NCBI GenBank assembly: GCA_025765595.1
Contig: JAIVFH010000253.1
Location: forward strand, 1-38,598
Source of the DNA: Obelidium mucronatum
Lineage: Eukaryota > Chytridiomycota > Chytridiomycetes > Chytridiales > Chytriomycetaceae
Reading direction: 5' to 3'
DNA length: 38,598 bases
Made by a program: the position numbers and the translations under genes. Positions 18,582-29,772 of this stretch are shown here, piece after piece (the first letter of the stretch is position 1; the number at the start of each line of letters is the position of its first letter). A model generated the notes under the pieces. It made no database searches. It saw only the letters and a list, made by a program, of their open reading frames with translations, and was not told where the DNA came from.

Positions 18582-21500
18582 ATGGGCCTAGGCACCGCAG
18601 ACTGCCAGGCGCTGCGGGCGGCTTTTCCGGCGCTGCAAAACACGCTCGGCGGCAGCTGCGCTGGCGGCGACGGCGCGCTGTTCACCGCCGACGCGCGCGG
18701 AAACTGCGTCGCAATGTGATTCTCTCGGCGCGGCTAAGCGGCGCGACTAACCAGCGCGTCTTTCTCCACCCAAACAGATCCATGCCGTCGCTTGGCCTGT
18801 CCGGCACTCTTCCTGATCTGTCGTCGCTGGTGTCGTTGACGTACTTGTACGCGTTTGATCATCTAATCACATCGACAAACTTTGTTATTCATGTCATTTG
18901 TTTTGTACAGGGACCTGCGCAATAATTCGTTCGAGGGTGAAATTCCTGCGTCGTGGTCTAGTCTGGCGCCTTTAAGTTATCTTAACTTGCAGGGCAATAA
19001 CCTGGTTGGACTTGGTTTGTAGAACTATTCAAGTGGTTTACTTCAGGCAAAGTAACATCACCACCTATACAGTGCCGGATTGGATCACAACAAGCAATGC
19101 GTTTGTTTGGGGTAGTTTATCTGGAAATTTCCAGAATGTGGCTGCTGGCAAGAATGCTGATGGCCGTCTTCAGATCTTCTCTTACACTTCAACAACAATT
19201 GAGACTTTCTATCAGCTCACTCCAAATAATTTCTCATGGTCTTCGAATGCGTATAGCTTTGGATCATTATCTCGCTCACCTTGTAATGTTGTCGTAGGGC
19301 AAAGTCGGGAAGGCAAGTTTGAGATTTTCACTATTCTCAACGAAACCCTCTTTCGTGGGATATCAGGCGGGAACGTGTATCATTACTCCCAAACTTCAGC
19401 AAATGGCCTCACTTTTAGTGGGGCGAATCCTAGCAGTGGTTTCACCGGTTGGACTAGCTGTAAAAGTGTTGCCGCTTCGGATTCTGGAGGAAAGGTGCAC
19501 TTTATTGGAGTTTCTGGGCCCGGTACAACGAAGCCAGTCAAAGAAGTCGTACAGAAATCTGTGAATGCAGACGACTGGTTACCACTAACCGCTGCCGGAT
19601 ACAACGCGAACATTGATCATGTCGCTTGCGCACTTAATGGATTGGGAAAGCTGGAAATATGGGGCTTTGGTACTAGTGGTTTGAAGAACATGACACAGAC
19701 TGGGTCCGGCTGGCCGTCAGGTTCACAATCTTGGACCACCACTTCAGTTGGGGGCAGGAGCTTCACAAAAATCTACGCCTTTAGAGAACCCAGCGGAGAA
19801 GTCAATATTTTATTGATTACTGAATCCAATCAACTGCTCTATACCAAATCATTCACTTCATTGGCGGCATCCGTCAAAAGCGCAAAACCAATTCTTAATC
19901 CATCCAACACAACATTGTATTTGTTTATGCTTACAACTTCTAACACTGTCAAGTTTATGACAAAAACAAGCGCTGGCTGGTCTGGTGCAACGGAAATTCC
20001 AGGTCGCGAGCTAACCGCATTTGATGTTGTTTTTCGGAGTGATGGCAAGTGGCATTTGTTTGGAGTCAATGGAACGCGTCCAATCCATCATACAACAACA
20101 TCTCAATAGTGAGAAATTTTTCTTTTTACTTTCAATGAATATTTAGCAATTAACATTTTGGCCAGCATCATTGACCAAAACTGCTTCCAATGGCAAAGCA
20201 ATCAACGAAAATGTCCGTTGAAAAAATCCGATTGTCAAGTTTTGCACGCAGCTTTTCCGAGACTTCAATCCGATCTAGGTACTGTGGATTCAAATTGCCA
20301 ATCAGGAAGCAATGTATTGTACAAGTCGGATCGAGCCGGAAACTGTGTCGCAATGTAACATATATCCCTTGGCTAACTGAATTAATCACCATTAATTAAG
20401 CATGATGGCTTCGAAAAATCTTATTGGAACGCTGCCTGATTTATCTGGCCTAACTCTCTTAACATACATGTAATTGTAAGAATTTGCAGTGTTAATAGAA
20501 GCTGAAAAAATATTTATAGTGATTTGAGCTCAAACGGTTTTCAGGGAGACATTCCAGCATCATGGTCGGGCTTCGGGAACCTGCAAACATTAAAGTTGAC
20601 TGGAAATTATCTAACGGGAGCGGGTAATTCATTTATTGCTCATTGAAGTTTTCTTTTTTGTCAACGGCTTTGTTTTCTGCCAGTGCCATCCACTTGGCCA
20701 GTGCCATCACCTTCGATGTCCCAAACTTATGTATGGGACACTGATTACTTCACCGGACCGTACCAAAAACTTGTGGTTTTCTTCCTGGACTCTAAAATTC
20801 GATTGGTGGCACAAACAAGTACTGGATTGTATGGCAGCTCCCAAAACGAAGAATATGGGATTCTTTGGAGCACACCCGTCCCGATTATCAATCAAACAAA
20901 CATAAAAACATTTATCGAGTACAACAGTAATATCTATTTGGTTGTCAATGAGTCGGCAAGTGCAGACAATAGCTATGGAGGAAACTCGTTTGAGTACGTT
21001 CTACAAACAGATCAAACAGACCTCCGCTACGCGGTAGGCGCATTAGAATCCGGTTTTTCATCTTGGGTTTCTGAAATTGCTTTCAACAATGATTTTGGAA
21101 CTCGTCAATTTTTTGGACTGGGTGGAGATGCCGTAAACACTACAGTTAAAACCATCCGATCAAGAGTTTCTACCTGGGGAGGTTGGAGAGCGTGGAGTGA
21201 AATTTGTCCCACTGGGGGATTTGGGATGGGCGGTCTGATTCGAAACTTCTCATTGGATTATCAGGAGGGGTACCTCCGAGTTTGGAGTGTTGGAGACACC
21301 GGAATCAGGCGCTGTATATTCGATATAAATCGAAATTCCTGGCAAAGTTGGCAACCTTTCTCTTCTCAGGCAGACTTTGTGGACGTTCGTGTCATTTACT
21401 CCTCCATAGTTGTCGCATTGACCAGCAATGGAACTTTAGTCCATGTGCGGAATCCTGCCTATGAATTGGCTATTTCTGTTCAAAGTTTTGAGCTTTTGCA

Positions 21501-23689
21501 AAGAGGCGGTCTCATTTATCTCTTCTTTCTCACATCGTCAGGCCAAATCAACTTCATGACCATGAGTACTAGCACAAGATCTTGGTCAACAACAATTAAC
21601 GCAGTTACTGGACAGGTTTTAAGTAGTTTCAGTGTAAAATTTCGGCGGGACGATGTTTGGCAACTATTTGGTCTCACTCCAGGCGGCTCTATAGTTTCAA
21701 CCAGTCCTTCGAAGTAAGAATAATCTAAATCCATGTGCATATATTTTTTTTAACCCCGTGCTCAGATTCTCTCTGGCTAACAACTGCTTGCTGACATCGT
21801 CTGTCCAACGAGCTGCAGCCGACTGTGCGGCCACAAGTTCTACTTCCACTGTGGAGACGACAACAACCAGTTCAAGCTCTACTTCTTTGGAGACAACAAC
21901 AACCAGCTCAAGCTCTACTACCACTGTGGAGACGACAACAACCAGCTCATCCTCGTCTTCTTCAACATCATCTACTTCCACAGCGACGTCAACCAGCTCA
22001 TCCTCATCTTCCTCATCATCGTCTACTTCCACAGCGACGTCAACCAGCTCATCCTCGTCTTCCTCAACATCATCTACTTCCACAGCGACTTCATCCAGCT
22101 CATCCTCATCTTCCTCAACATCATCTGCTTCTACAGTGACGTCAACCAGCTCTTCCTCATCTTCCTCATCGTCTACTTCCACAGCGACGTCAACCAGCTC
22201 ATCCTCGTCTTCCTCAACATCATCTGCTTCTACAGTGACGTCAACCAGCTCTTCCTCATCTTCCTCATCATCTACTTCCACAGCGACGTCAACCAGCTCA
22301 TCTTCATCGTCCCCTACATCATCTAGCTCCACAACATCGTCTAGTTTGTCCACTTCTACCGCGATAACATTCACATCTTCCTCGACGTCATCAACTTCTT
22401 CTTCACAAACAATTACCGATACAACTACGCCAGAAACAACTACCACTTCCGCGACAACTACATCTTCAGAAACGTTGACTACATCTTCTTTCACAGACAC
22501 AGCCACATCGAATACCTCCACTGATTCAGACACGACTTCTTCGTCTGAATCTACCAAAACAACAACCAGCTCAATCACTTCCTTAGATTCCCAAACTGAC
22601 ACCACAGATACCACCACCGATACGACAGATACAACCACAGAGACTTCTTCAACCGCGACAACAGAAGAGGAAACGACTACCACCTCGGAGGAGACTATTG
22701 ATTTCAACGGCAACAATGGGCTTCTGGGTGGCAGTTCTGCAAGCGCAGAATTTTCATCTTCAACGTATTTCTCCACCTCGTATAGTGCACCTACGCAATC
22801 TTCCTCCTCTTCGACTGTGGCACCATCTTCCTCACCGACTCCAAATGCCGATTGCCTTGTTATCCGAGAGGCATTCCCAACTATCGAATTCAACATGGAT
22901 TGTAACAGTATTCCTTCCAATGCAACATATCCAGTCGTCAAGGCCACTTATCGCCGTAGGCGTCAAACCACGTATGATTTTCCTTCGTTAAATAACCCGG
23001 ATTTGTTCTGATCCCACACAAAACACACACACACACACACCCAAAACAGCGACTACATCCAGTTCCTCAACAGTCGAATCATCCATGTGATTCTTCCCAA
23101 CTTGAATTTGGCGGGTACTGTTTCCCCGATTCTCGGAAATCTCGGACAGATGCAGATTCTGTAAGTTGACGCTTTTTACTCTTTGATCCTGTTTTTTTTT
23201 TTTGGTTTGTATATATTGAATGTGCCGCTTTTGGTTGTCGAAAGTGACCTGTCAGGAAACCAACTTACTGGAAGTATCCCAGAGGAGCTTTCGAAATGCG
23301 CTCAATTAGTTTCAGTTTCATTGGAAAAGAATCAGTTGGTGGGAGCGGTTCCAGCAGCGTTGACTGCAGTACTCGCTGTGAACAAGGCTGAAGTCAAATT
23401 CGGGACAAACTGCTTGGATAACCACAGCAATCAGAAAACCTCGTGCAAGAAACACGAAGATAATTGTATTAGAGTGAGCATGGATACGCGTTACTTTGCG
23501 CCACAGTACCAGCCGCTTTGGGATGCTCTTGCCGCTGCAAACAATGATATACGTGCTTTCGATAGACTGGCGGAGGCTTCTGGGAACTTTGCCTTTGGTG
23601 AATACATGTTTCAAGCGTTTCGAAAGTACGCGGCAGAGCTTGTGTGGTGTATGGTTCACCACCCTGGTTTCAGTTATAGAGAGGGTTGA
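18582..23689 (+). CDS. Gene B: tandem paralogue of gene A, 11 exons, 1498 aa
   Basis: Exons: 18582..18715, 18778..18846, 18911..19014, 19073..20108, 20166..20354, 20401..20469, 20520..20623, 20684..21713, 21766..22971, 23050..23160, 23245..23689. Exons 1, 2, 3, 5, 6, 7, 10 and 11 have exactly the lengths of those in gene A (134, 69, 104, 189, 69, 104, 111, 445) and all phases agree. Residues 1-447: Cys domain (GTADCQALRAAFPALQ), LRRs, propeller 1 (blades such as GKNADGRLQIFSYTS and LNGLGKLEIWGFGTSG). Residues 448-911: second Cys domain (KKSDCQVLHAAFPRLQSDLG), LRRs, propeller 2. Residues 912 to about 1260 form a Ser/Thr stalk, followed by a third Cys domain ending YRRRRQT, LRRs and the C-terminal domain. 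The last exon is nearly identical to that of A. Exon 1 is much more GC-rich than the rest. A secreted or surface lectin-like adhesin is an inference; no signal peptide is seen at MGLGTADCQ. Confidence 0.88.
21836..22330 (+). repeat. Serine-rich coding repeats, stalk of gene B
   Basis: Imperfect repeats coding STATSTSSSSSS-type and SSSTTTVETTTTSS-type units of roughly 13 to 17 residues. It occupies the position of the Thr/Asp minisatellite of gene A but has a different unit and codon pattern. Confidence 0.85.
23022..23042 (+). repeat. (CA)n microsatellite in gene B intron 9
   Basis: A run of CA repeats in an intron otherwise closely similar to gene A intron 9 (shared TTCTGATCCCACACAAAACA). 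Gene A has only a short form of the run. Confidence 0.8.
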
Positions 23690-24139
23690 ATATGCGGTTC
23701 GTCAGTAAAAATATAGAATTAGAAATAAAATAAACAGAAGAATAATGTTAGGAGGAATTAAATGCGTAAAAAGTTTGCACCCTTGTATGGAAGCCTTGAA
23801 TAAATTTCGTTTGGGTTGAGTTTGAGACAAAGTTACTTGTCGAATGCGATTGCAATCCATGGCAGTTGTATCATGTCGCAACTGTTTATTTGACGAAGAG
23901 TCGGAACGATCCAAATATTCCGTACAGGACGCTACATAGTTTCAATTCTGGCGTGCCAGGGGTACCACCTCGCCAATAACCAGCTGAACACGTTTTTTTC
24001 TCGTCTCTAGCCGTTTTCGTTAATTAATAAACGGGTAGTAAACGTCGTTCTTTAATGAAGTCATAATGAAATCGCACACACAACATGTTTTACAGAAAAA
24101 AAAAATTGTTCACCACAACCTTTATAAAGCCAAATAAAA
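23690..24139. other. Intergenic between gene B and NAD kinase
   Basis: AT-rich. No open frame with coding character, no tRNA-like fold and no copy of neighbouring genes was seen. TTTATAAAG at 24121..24129 lies only 12-19 bp before the NAD kinase ATG, which is close for a TATA box. Confidence 0.5.
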
Positions 24140-26783
24140 ATGTCCAATCAGCATCAACAACCGCCATCCGACCAAAGTTCAATGCCCCTCGCAGTACCCC
24201 GAGTGAGCATCCCACAACTGGAACCGCAGTCGGAATACGTGGACAGTAACTCAAGCAGCTTCAGCGATGCATCAATCACCAACACCAACAACAACACTCA
24301 AATCCGATCAAACAACAACCAGCCACCGTCATCATCATCAAACAAGGCAAACACACAACTGAATGCTCTGTTGAATAAAATTGCGAATGCAGGGGACACG
24401 GACTTTGAGCCGCAGAGTGCGGCATCTGTGTTTGCAATGCTCGAACGAACTGGATCGGCACTGAGTAATTCATTGAGTAGTCCAGGTTCGAGTTCTGTTT
24501 TTTTTTTTTTTTGCGATGTAGGATCTGACTGTCTCTCTTTTTTTTTTTTATCGCTAGTGGATCCTCCTCAATCGTCTCGTTCTCATGGTGTCATGATGCA
24601 ATCAAGCACGACCACCTCAACTCGCATAAACCACCACAAACAACATCCATCGCCTGCAATTATACCCACCAAAACCGCACTATCGACATCATCAACTTCA
24701 TATTCCCAGAAACCACCCCTCTCAGCAGCTGCAACAGCAGCCGCACCTCTACTGGACGAACACCACATTGTCAAAGAAGTCTTGGACTCGGATCCCCTCA
24801 CGGCATCTCAATTCCCAGTCAGCCCGATGACGGAAATACCTCCTTCTCCATCCATCGCGGAGCATTTTAGGACTCGGAATTTGAGTCATAATCATTATAC
24901 CAAACGAGGGGTTGTTTCTTCTGCAAGTGGTGGTGGTGGTGTTGGTAGTGGAGGTGTGGTGTCTTCTTCGCCTGGTACAACCAGTACTGCGTCTCGATTT
25001 GCGTCCATGAAGGATGCACCGGATTCGATTGTGCGGAGAAGTCTTGGTGCGGCTAACTTCAGAACAGACGAGGCGGCAGCAGCAGCAGCTGCTGTTGCAG
25101 TGTATGATCGTTCAGTGGATACAGTATTGTGTGGGATCGGGGCTGATATGACTGCAACAACTACAAAATCCGGGGGGTTGAATGTGAATGGAAAACCGCA
25201 GAAGAGATATAGTGGATTGAAAAAGACGCATGTGCGGTTAGCGAATACTGCAGTTGGGTTGCGAGAGATTGCCAAGAAGATTGGTGAGTTTTTCTGTGTA
25301 ATTTTTATGGTAACTCAGCAAAAGTAAACACAAAACGAAACCGAGCAGGAAAACGCACACTTCAATGGGAATCTCCCCCGAAAAACATATTAATCGTGAC
25401 TAAACTGCATGACCCGGAACTCGTTCCATTCACCAAAGATTTAGCCTTTTGGCTCATTTCTGAATGTCAAATGACTGTCCTTGTGGAAGAACGGTTGCGC
25501 GAATACCCGGAATTCTCCAATTTTACAGACGCGTCAGAAGAATACAGTATTATTACGGATTATGGTCTTTCGCCGCCGCCTGCGAATTCTCAACAAGAAT
25601 TCCCAAACGCCAACAAATCCAACAACAACAGTAGCAACAAGGGATCCGCATCATCCTTACAATCACCAATCACAAACCTTCATTTCTGGGCGCCTGAAGA
25701 TTTCCTGACCCCTTTAAAACAAGACCCATTGAGTTCAAAAATCGACTTGATTGTAACGCTTGGAGGAGACGGAACCGTTTTGTTCACAGCGGGACTATTT
25801 GAGAATGTCAAAGTACCGCCTATTGTTCCCTTTGATTTGGGCAGTTTGGGGTTCCTGGCCGTGTTTGAGTTTGAAATGGCTAAAGAGACGTTGAGAAAGG
25901 TTCTTGGGTTCCCATGTTTGGTTCCGTCTCTGCCTGCTGCTGGTGGTGGTGGTGCACCAGGGGAAGAAGATTCGGTTTCTGTTTCGACGATGGCGTCTAT
26001 GGAAGAGATTAGCCTGGCGGCTACTGCTGCTAGTGTCAAAGGGGCCAGTTTGCCTGATTTGAGCAATGGTAATGGTGGGACAATGGTGCTACGAGCGACT
26101 GCCAACAATAGCAACTCTCCCGGCGTCAAGAACTGCTTGACGGGATTCAATGTGAATATGCGGTTACGACTGGCATGCTCGATATTTAGAATGGATCAAG
26201 AGAGTGGGGAGTTGGCTGTAACTGCTGAAGAAACACACCACGTGTTGAATGAAATTGTTGTGGATCGTGGGCCGAGTGCGTATATGAGTCATTTGGAGTT
26301 ATTTGTTGATGGTTTGTATTGTGTGTTTGATATTTTTGTTTTTTGTTTTCTGACTCCGTTCTTGATTCTTTTAAATGCCTAGGTGCATACCTTACGACGT
26401 CAATGGCTGATGGCCTTGTGATTGCCACACCTACTGGAAGCACTGCTTATAGTTTGAGTGCCGGGGGATCTATTGTTCACCCTCTGGTCCCAGCACTCCT
26501 AGTGACTCCGATTTGCCCCCACACATTGAGTTTCCGACCCATGCTTCTGCCTGAAAGCATTGAACTGAAAGTTCAAGTACCACGAGACGCGCGTGGAACC
26601 GCGTGGGTCAGTTTCGATGGAAAGCAACGGCGGGAACTGAAGCAAGGAGATGAAGTACGAGTAGAAGTCAGTCGCTTTGGTGTTCCGACTGTATGTCGGC
26701 AGGATCAAAGTAAAGATTGGATAGAGAGTTTACGGAGGTGTTTGCATTGGAATGTGAGAACAAAGCAGAAGGAGTTCAAGTGA
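24140..26783 (+). CDS. NAD kinase (ATP-NAD kinase), four exons, about 811 aa
   Basis: Makes NADP from NAD with ATP. Exons: 24140..24485, 24558..25283, 25349..26311, 26383..26783. Family marks: WESPPKNILIVTKLHDPEL at the start of the catalytic region; LIVTLGGDGTVLF with the GGDG motif; VPFDLGSLGFLAVFEFE; NEIVVDRGPSAYMSHLELFVDG; and across intron 3 YLTTSMADGLVIATPTGSTAY. The NE/D and GDG residues expected for catalysis are present. The first 370 or so residues are a low-complexity, Ser/Asn/Gln-rich extension, and two further inserts (Asn/Ser-rich before FWAPEDFL; Gly/Ala/Ser-rich after KVLGFPCLVPSLPAA) enlarge the fold well beyond usual NAD kinases. Intron 1 (24486..24557, donor GTTCGA) is 72 nt and free of stops in frame, so retaining it would add 24 residues without breaking the protein. 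No mitochondrial presequence is visible. Confidence 0.92.
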
Positions 26784-26888
26784 ATTCAGGGATTCAGGGT
26801 CAGTTCAAGTTCATTGATCAAAAGTCTTTCAAAATACAATTGCTGTGCAAATTCCCATTTATTCTATTGTATAATTGTCTATACTTGA

Positions 26889-27755
26889 TTAATTCTCCGT
26901 GGTTGTGGCATTAGACTTTTGCTTTAGACGGGGGTCAGAGTTTGAAAAGACAACAGATTGTCCAGGCAAGTCCCAGTGCGGCATTCTCCATCCATGAGTC
27001 CCTGCTTGTTGCCTCAGAAACACGACCAATCCAATCGAAGTAAAGATGCGAAATGCTTGATATTGTGGCGCGATTGCTCGTAGCGCCAAGTACGACGAAG
27101 CGCCCGTCAGTGCAATTGGCGCATACGTGTCAGCATACGGATGCAGGATGCGCACGGGGCGGTTGAGCAGCACGTCTCTGGTCATCCCCCCGAAGGTTGC
27201 CGTCATCACCCCGCACAGGGCACACACGACAAGGGGGCACTTTGCCCGCACGCCGTTCATGGCGCCAATGACGCTGAAGGCGCCCAGGCCGACGGCGTCG
27301 GCGCACTCGAGCAATTTGTCAGCATTTTCCCTGTGGCGCGCGTCGAGCCACGCGCACGCGCCGAAGGCGGCGACGGCGGCGGCGGCGCTCAGCAGCAGAT
27401 ACTCGGGCTCGGCGACCCAGAACGGGCGCGCGCCGAGCACGAGCGCGTCGCGCAGCGTGCCGCCGCCGACGGCCGTCGCCGTGCCGACGAGCGCCGCGCC
27501 AAACACGTCGCAGCCGCCCGCCGCCGCCGCCAGCGCGCCGCTCGTCGCGAACGCCCACGTGCCGCCCCAGTCGAGCGTGCGCAGCAGCCCCGCCGCCGTC
27601 GCGACGCCCGGCCAGCGCGGGAGGCCCTCGTGCGGCGTGGTACTACTGTTACTAATGTTACTAATGCGGCGCTGAGTCAGCGGATGAGTCAGAGGCTGAG
27701 TCAGCAGCTGTCGCGCCGGGCGGAGCAGCAAAGTCGTTCGGAAGAGTCGGGACAT
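26889..27755 (-). CDS. UPF0126 family membrane protein, probably mitochondrial (288 aa)
   Basis: Single exon from the ATG at 27755. Residues 1-35 form an Arg/Ser/Leu-rich, acid-free presequence (MSRLFRTTLLLRPARQLL), typical of mitochondrial import. The body has two copies of the UPF0126 module of three membrane helices each: DWGGTWAFATSGALAAAAG with TAVGGGTLRDALVLG, then ADAVGLGAFSVIGAMNGVR with GVMTATFGGMTRDVLL. The paired GGGTLRD / GGMTRD motifs are the family hallmark; bacterial relatives (YadS/YicG-like) have been linked to glycine transport and share the fold of TRIC channels. The central part is extremely GC-rich compared with neighbours. The family is mainly bacterial, so an old transfer is possible but not shown here. 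Only 45 bp separate its start from the TMEM43-like gene. Confidence 0.9.
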   Translation of the reverse strand: MSRLFRTTLLLRPARQLLTQPLTHPLTQRRISNISNSSTTPHEGLPRWPGVATAAGLLRTLDWGGTWAFATSGALAAAAGGCDVFGAALVGTATAVGGGTLRDALVLGARPFWVAEPEYLLLSAAAAVAAFGACAWLDARHRENADKLLECADAVGLGAFSVIGAMNGVRAKCPLVVCALCGVMTATFGGMTRDVLLNRPVRILHPYADTYAPIALTGASSYLALRAIAPQYQAFRIFTSIGLVVFLRQQAGTHGWRMPHWDLPGQSVVFSNSDPRLKQKSNATTTEN

Positions 27756-27800
27756 GTTTATTCTTCAAAAGCAAAAAACAAAAACAAAAAACAAAATAAA
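27756..27800. promoter_or_regulatory. 45-bp divergent promoter: UPF0126 gene / TMEM43-like gene 1
   Basis: The two ATGs (27755 minus, 27801 plus) face away from each other with only 45 A-rich bases between. Either the leaders overlap the opposite gene or transcription starts at or very near the start codons. Confidence 0.6.
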
Positions 27801-28900
27801 ATGTTTCGACAGGGACGAACATACACTTCAGTCAAGTACAAGAAAGCACAACAGCAACATGGCTCAGATGGAAGCAATACTTCAAGTGAACAAGTGCATC
27901 CAGTGTGGGCCTTCACGATGACTGTCTTGAAGCTGACTGCCATTGCATCAGTGCCACTCCTCCTGGTGTACTTGGAACAATCACGCGCTGATACTCAAGC
28001 TGCTGTCGCTGAAGTATGCTCTGCTCTGTTATACTCCATCTTAAAACAGTAAAACTAAATCATGTGGTCTTCGTGCGTAGGGTCTGCTTAAAGTCGTTCC
28101 CATTTCTCCCACAACTCCTGCTGGATCTCTTGTCTTTGCCCAATCGCATCTCATTAAGCCTGACCTCATTACCGATCCATCTTTTGCTCTTGAATTCAAT
28201 GGCGCTGTTCGGGTAAAGAGAAACGCTGAATATTGCCAGGTTGGTAATTGCTAGAATCTTCGTGAACCTTCCACGTCATCACCCGTCATCCAGCGGTCCA
28301 TAATCTCCAAAGGCTAAACCTATGCCTTTCTTTCGTATCGCCGTAGGCGATGTATATGTTCTTCCTTTTTTATTACATGTCGCCGTAGGCTTTCTGATTC
28401 ATACCAATGTGCCATCTTTCTCACCAGTATTTGAATCCCACAATCTAATAACTTTTTCAAAATAGTGGCAAGAATTCAGCGACAAAGAATCCCACACGGA
28501 ACGAGACGACGACGGAAACGAACGCACAGTCACCACAACAACATATTATTACAACAAAGGGTGGTACCCATACAGAATCAACAGTCTGTTTTTCGATCAA
28601 CCCGCCGCGCACCATAATCCACAACGGGATCCTTTCCCATCTGTCACTACAACAGCTGCAAAAGCCGATTTGGGCGACTATGTGGTTTCAAAGAATGTTT
28701 TGGAACATGCAAATGATGGTTGGTCGACGAGGAAACGGTATTCGGGTTCAGAGTTGGATCAAATGAGTCAAGAGAGTTTGGCAAGTGGTGATTTTGGGTT
28801 CAGGTATATTGGGGATGGGTATTTCTATTCTGAGTATGAGGTGAGATGTCATTTTCGCGTTCATGCCAAATACGACTGCCGAAGGCGGTTTCTTTTTTTT

Positions 28901-28931
<31 letters not shown>

Positions 28932-29670
28932 GATTCTTTGATACTGCCAAAGGCAGCCCTTTTTTTCCCTTTCATCTTGCAGGATTAGTTCTCCTGTTTT
29001 TTTTGTGCTTTTCTAAACAAATTCCCATCCCCACATAAAGGCTTCCCACACAGCCACATTCTTGCGTGCCGCTGGCATGGCACTCGAAGGAAGTCTCTTG
29101 GACTACCAAATCGCAGACGTGGTCAACAACCTCTTTGGCCAATGCAAAGCCGGCGACATTCGCGTGAGCTACCAAGCCATTGTCACGTCCTCTGAACAAG
29201 GAGCGTCCGTCATCGGGGAACTTGGACCAGACTTGAAAACGATTGGGATTTATCAGACTGTGAGAGGGTATAAAATGGGGCTTTTTGAGAATCGCGTGGA
29301 TGGTGTGTCGCCGAAAACCATGTTTGGGAAGTTGTTGACGGAGGCGTTTTGGTGGTTGGTTGGTGGGTATGCTGTTGTTTGTGTGTGGGCGGGGGTTGTT
29401 ACGTATTATTATCCGTGGAATCCGCTTCGTGGGGGGTTGTCGGCGGCGGGATCATCGTCAGGTGACGAAAGAAATCCTCTGGATGTTTATTTCTGGACGG
29501 GTGAAGCTGTGGCATTGGCGGTAACTACAGTGGGAGTTGCAAAGATTCTTGGGACCGATGATACTGTAACGGGTGGTGTGATTGCCGCGTTGGGAGTTGG
29601 GTTGCTTGCGGTGTTGAATACTTCGGTGGTTCGATCAAAGTTTGGCGAAGAGAAGGAAAAGCGGGATTAA
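27801..29670 (+). CDS. TMEM43-like membrane protein 1, four exons, 458 aa
   Basis: Exons: 27801..28013, 28081..28239, 28466..28840, 29041..29670; all joins are in phase 0. TMEM43 (LUMA) proteins sit in the ER/inner nuclear membrane. Seen: one N-terminal membrane helix (FTMTVLKLTAIASVPLLLVY), the block LLKVVPISPTTPAGSLVFAQ, VKRNAEYCQ-WQEFSDKESH across intron 2, the tyrosine-rich TTTTYYYNKGWYPYRINS, then FLRAAGMALEGSLLDYQ, DIRVSYQAIV and a C-terminal group of helices (LLTEAFWWLVGGYAVVCVWA and later hydrophobic segments). The order and spacing match the family. Intron 3 is 200 nt and contains long T runs and small hairpins. A second family member follows directly downstream in the same orientation. 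Confidence 0.85.
28337..28956 (+). repeat. Four short GCC-NNN-GGC hairpins in introns 2 and 3
   Basis: 28337..28351 is a perfect 15-nt palindrome with a three-base loop (ATCGCC GTA GGCGAT). 28382..28390 is GCC GTA GGC. 28876..28888 is CTGCC GAA GGCGG. 28944..28956 is CTGCC AAA GGCAG. The last two flank the long T runs of intron 3. Confidence 0.6.
28891..28932 (+). repeat. Interrupted poly-T tract in intron 3 of TMEM43-like gene 1
   Basis: Two long T runs separated by single C residues, lying between two small GC hairpins. Confidence 0.85.
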
Positions 29671-29772
29671 AAAGAAAAGACTGATCTGAAGTTTTGGGTT
29701 CACTGCATTGTTAAATAAGTTCAAAAAAGCCATTATTTGGATAAGCCCAGAATTATTCAATTTTAAGAGCCA

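Noticed and set aside
21697..22947. 416-aa Val/Glu-rich minus-strand frame opposite the gene B stalk
   Set aside because: Same mirror effect from Ser/Thr codons.
27141..28052. 303-aa Arg/Ala-rich plus-strand frame
   Set aside because: Antisense of the GC-rich UPF0126 gene; composition is typical of a shadow frame, and its end overlaps the start of TMEM43-like gene 1 in a different register.
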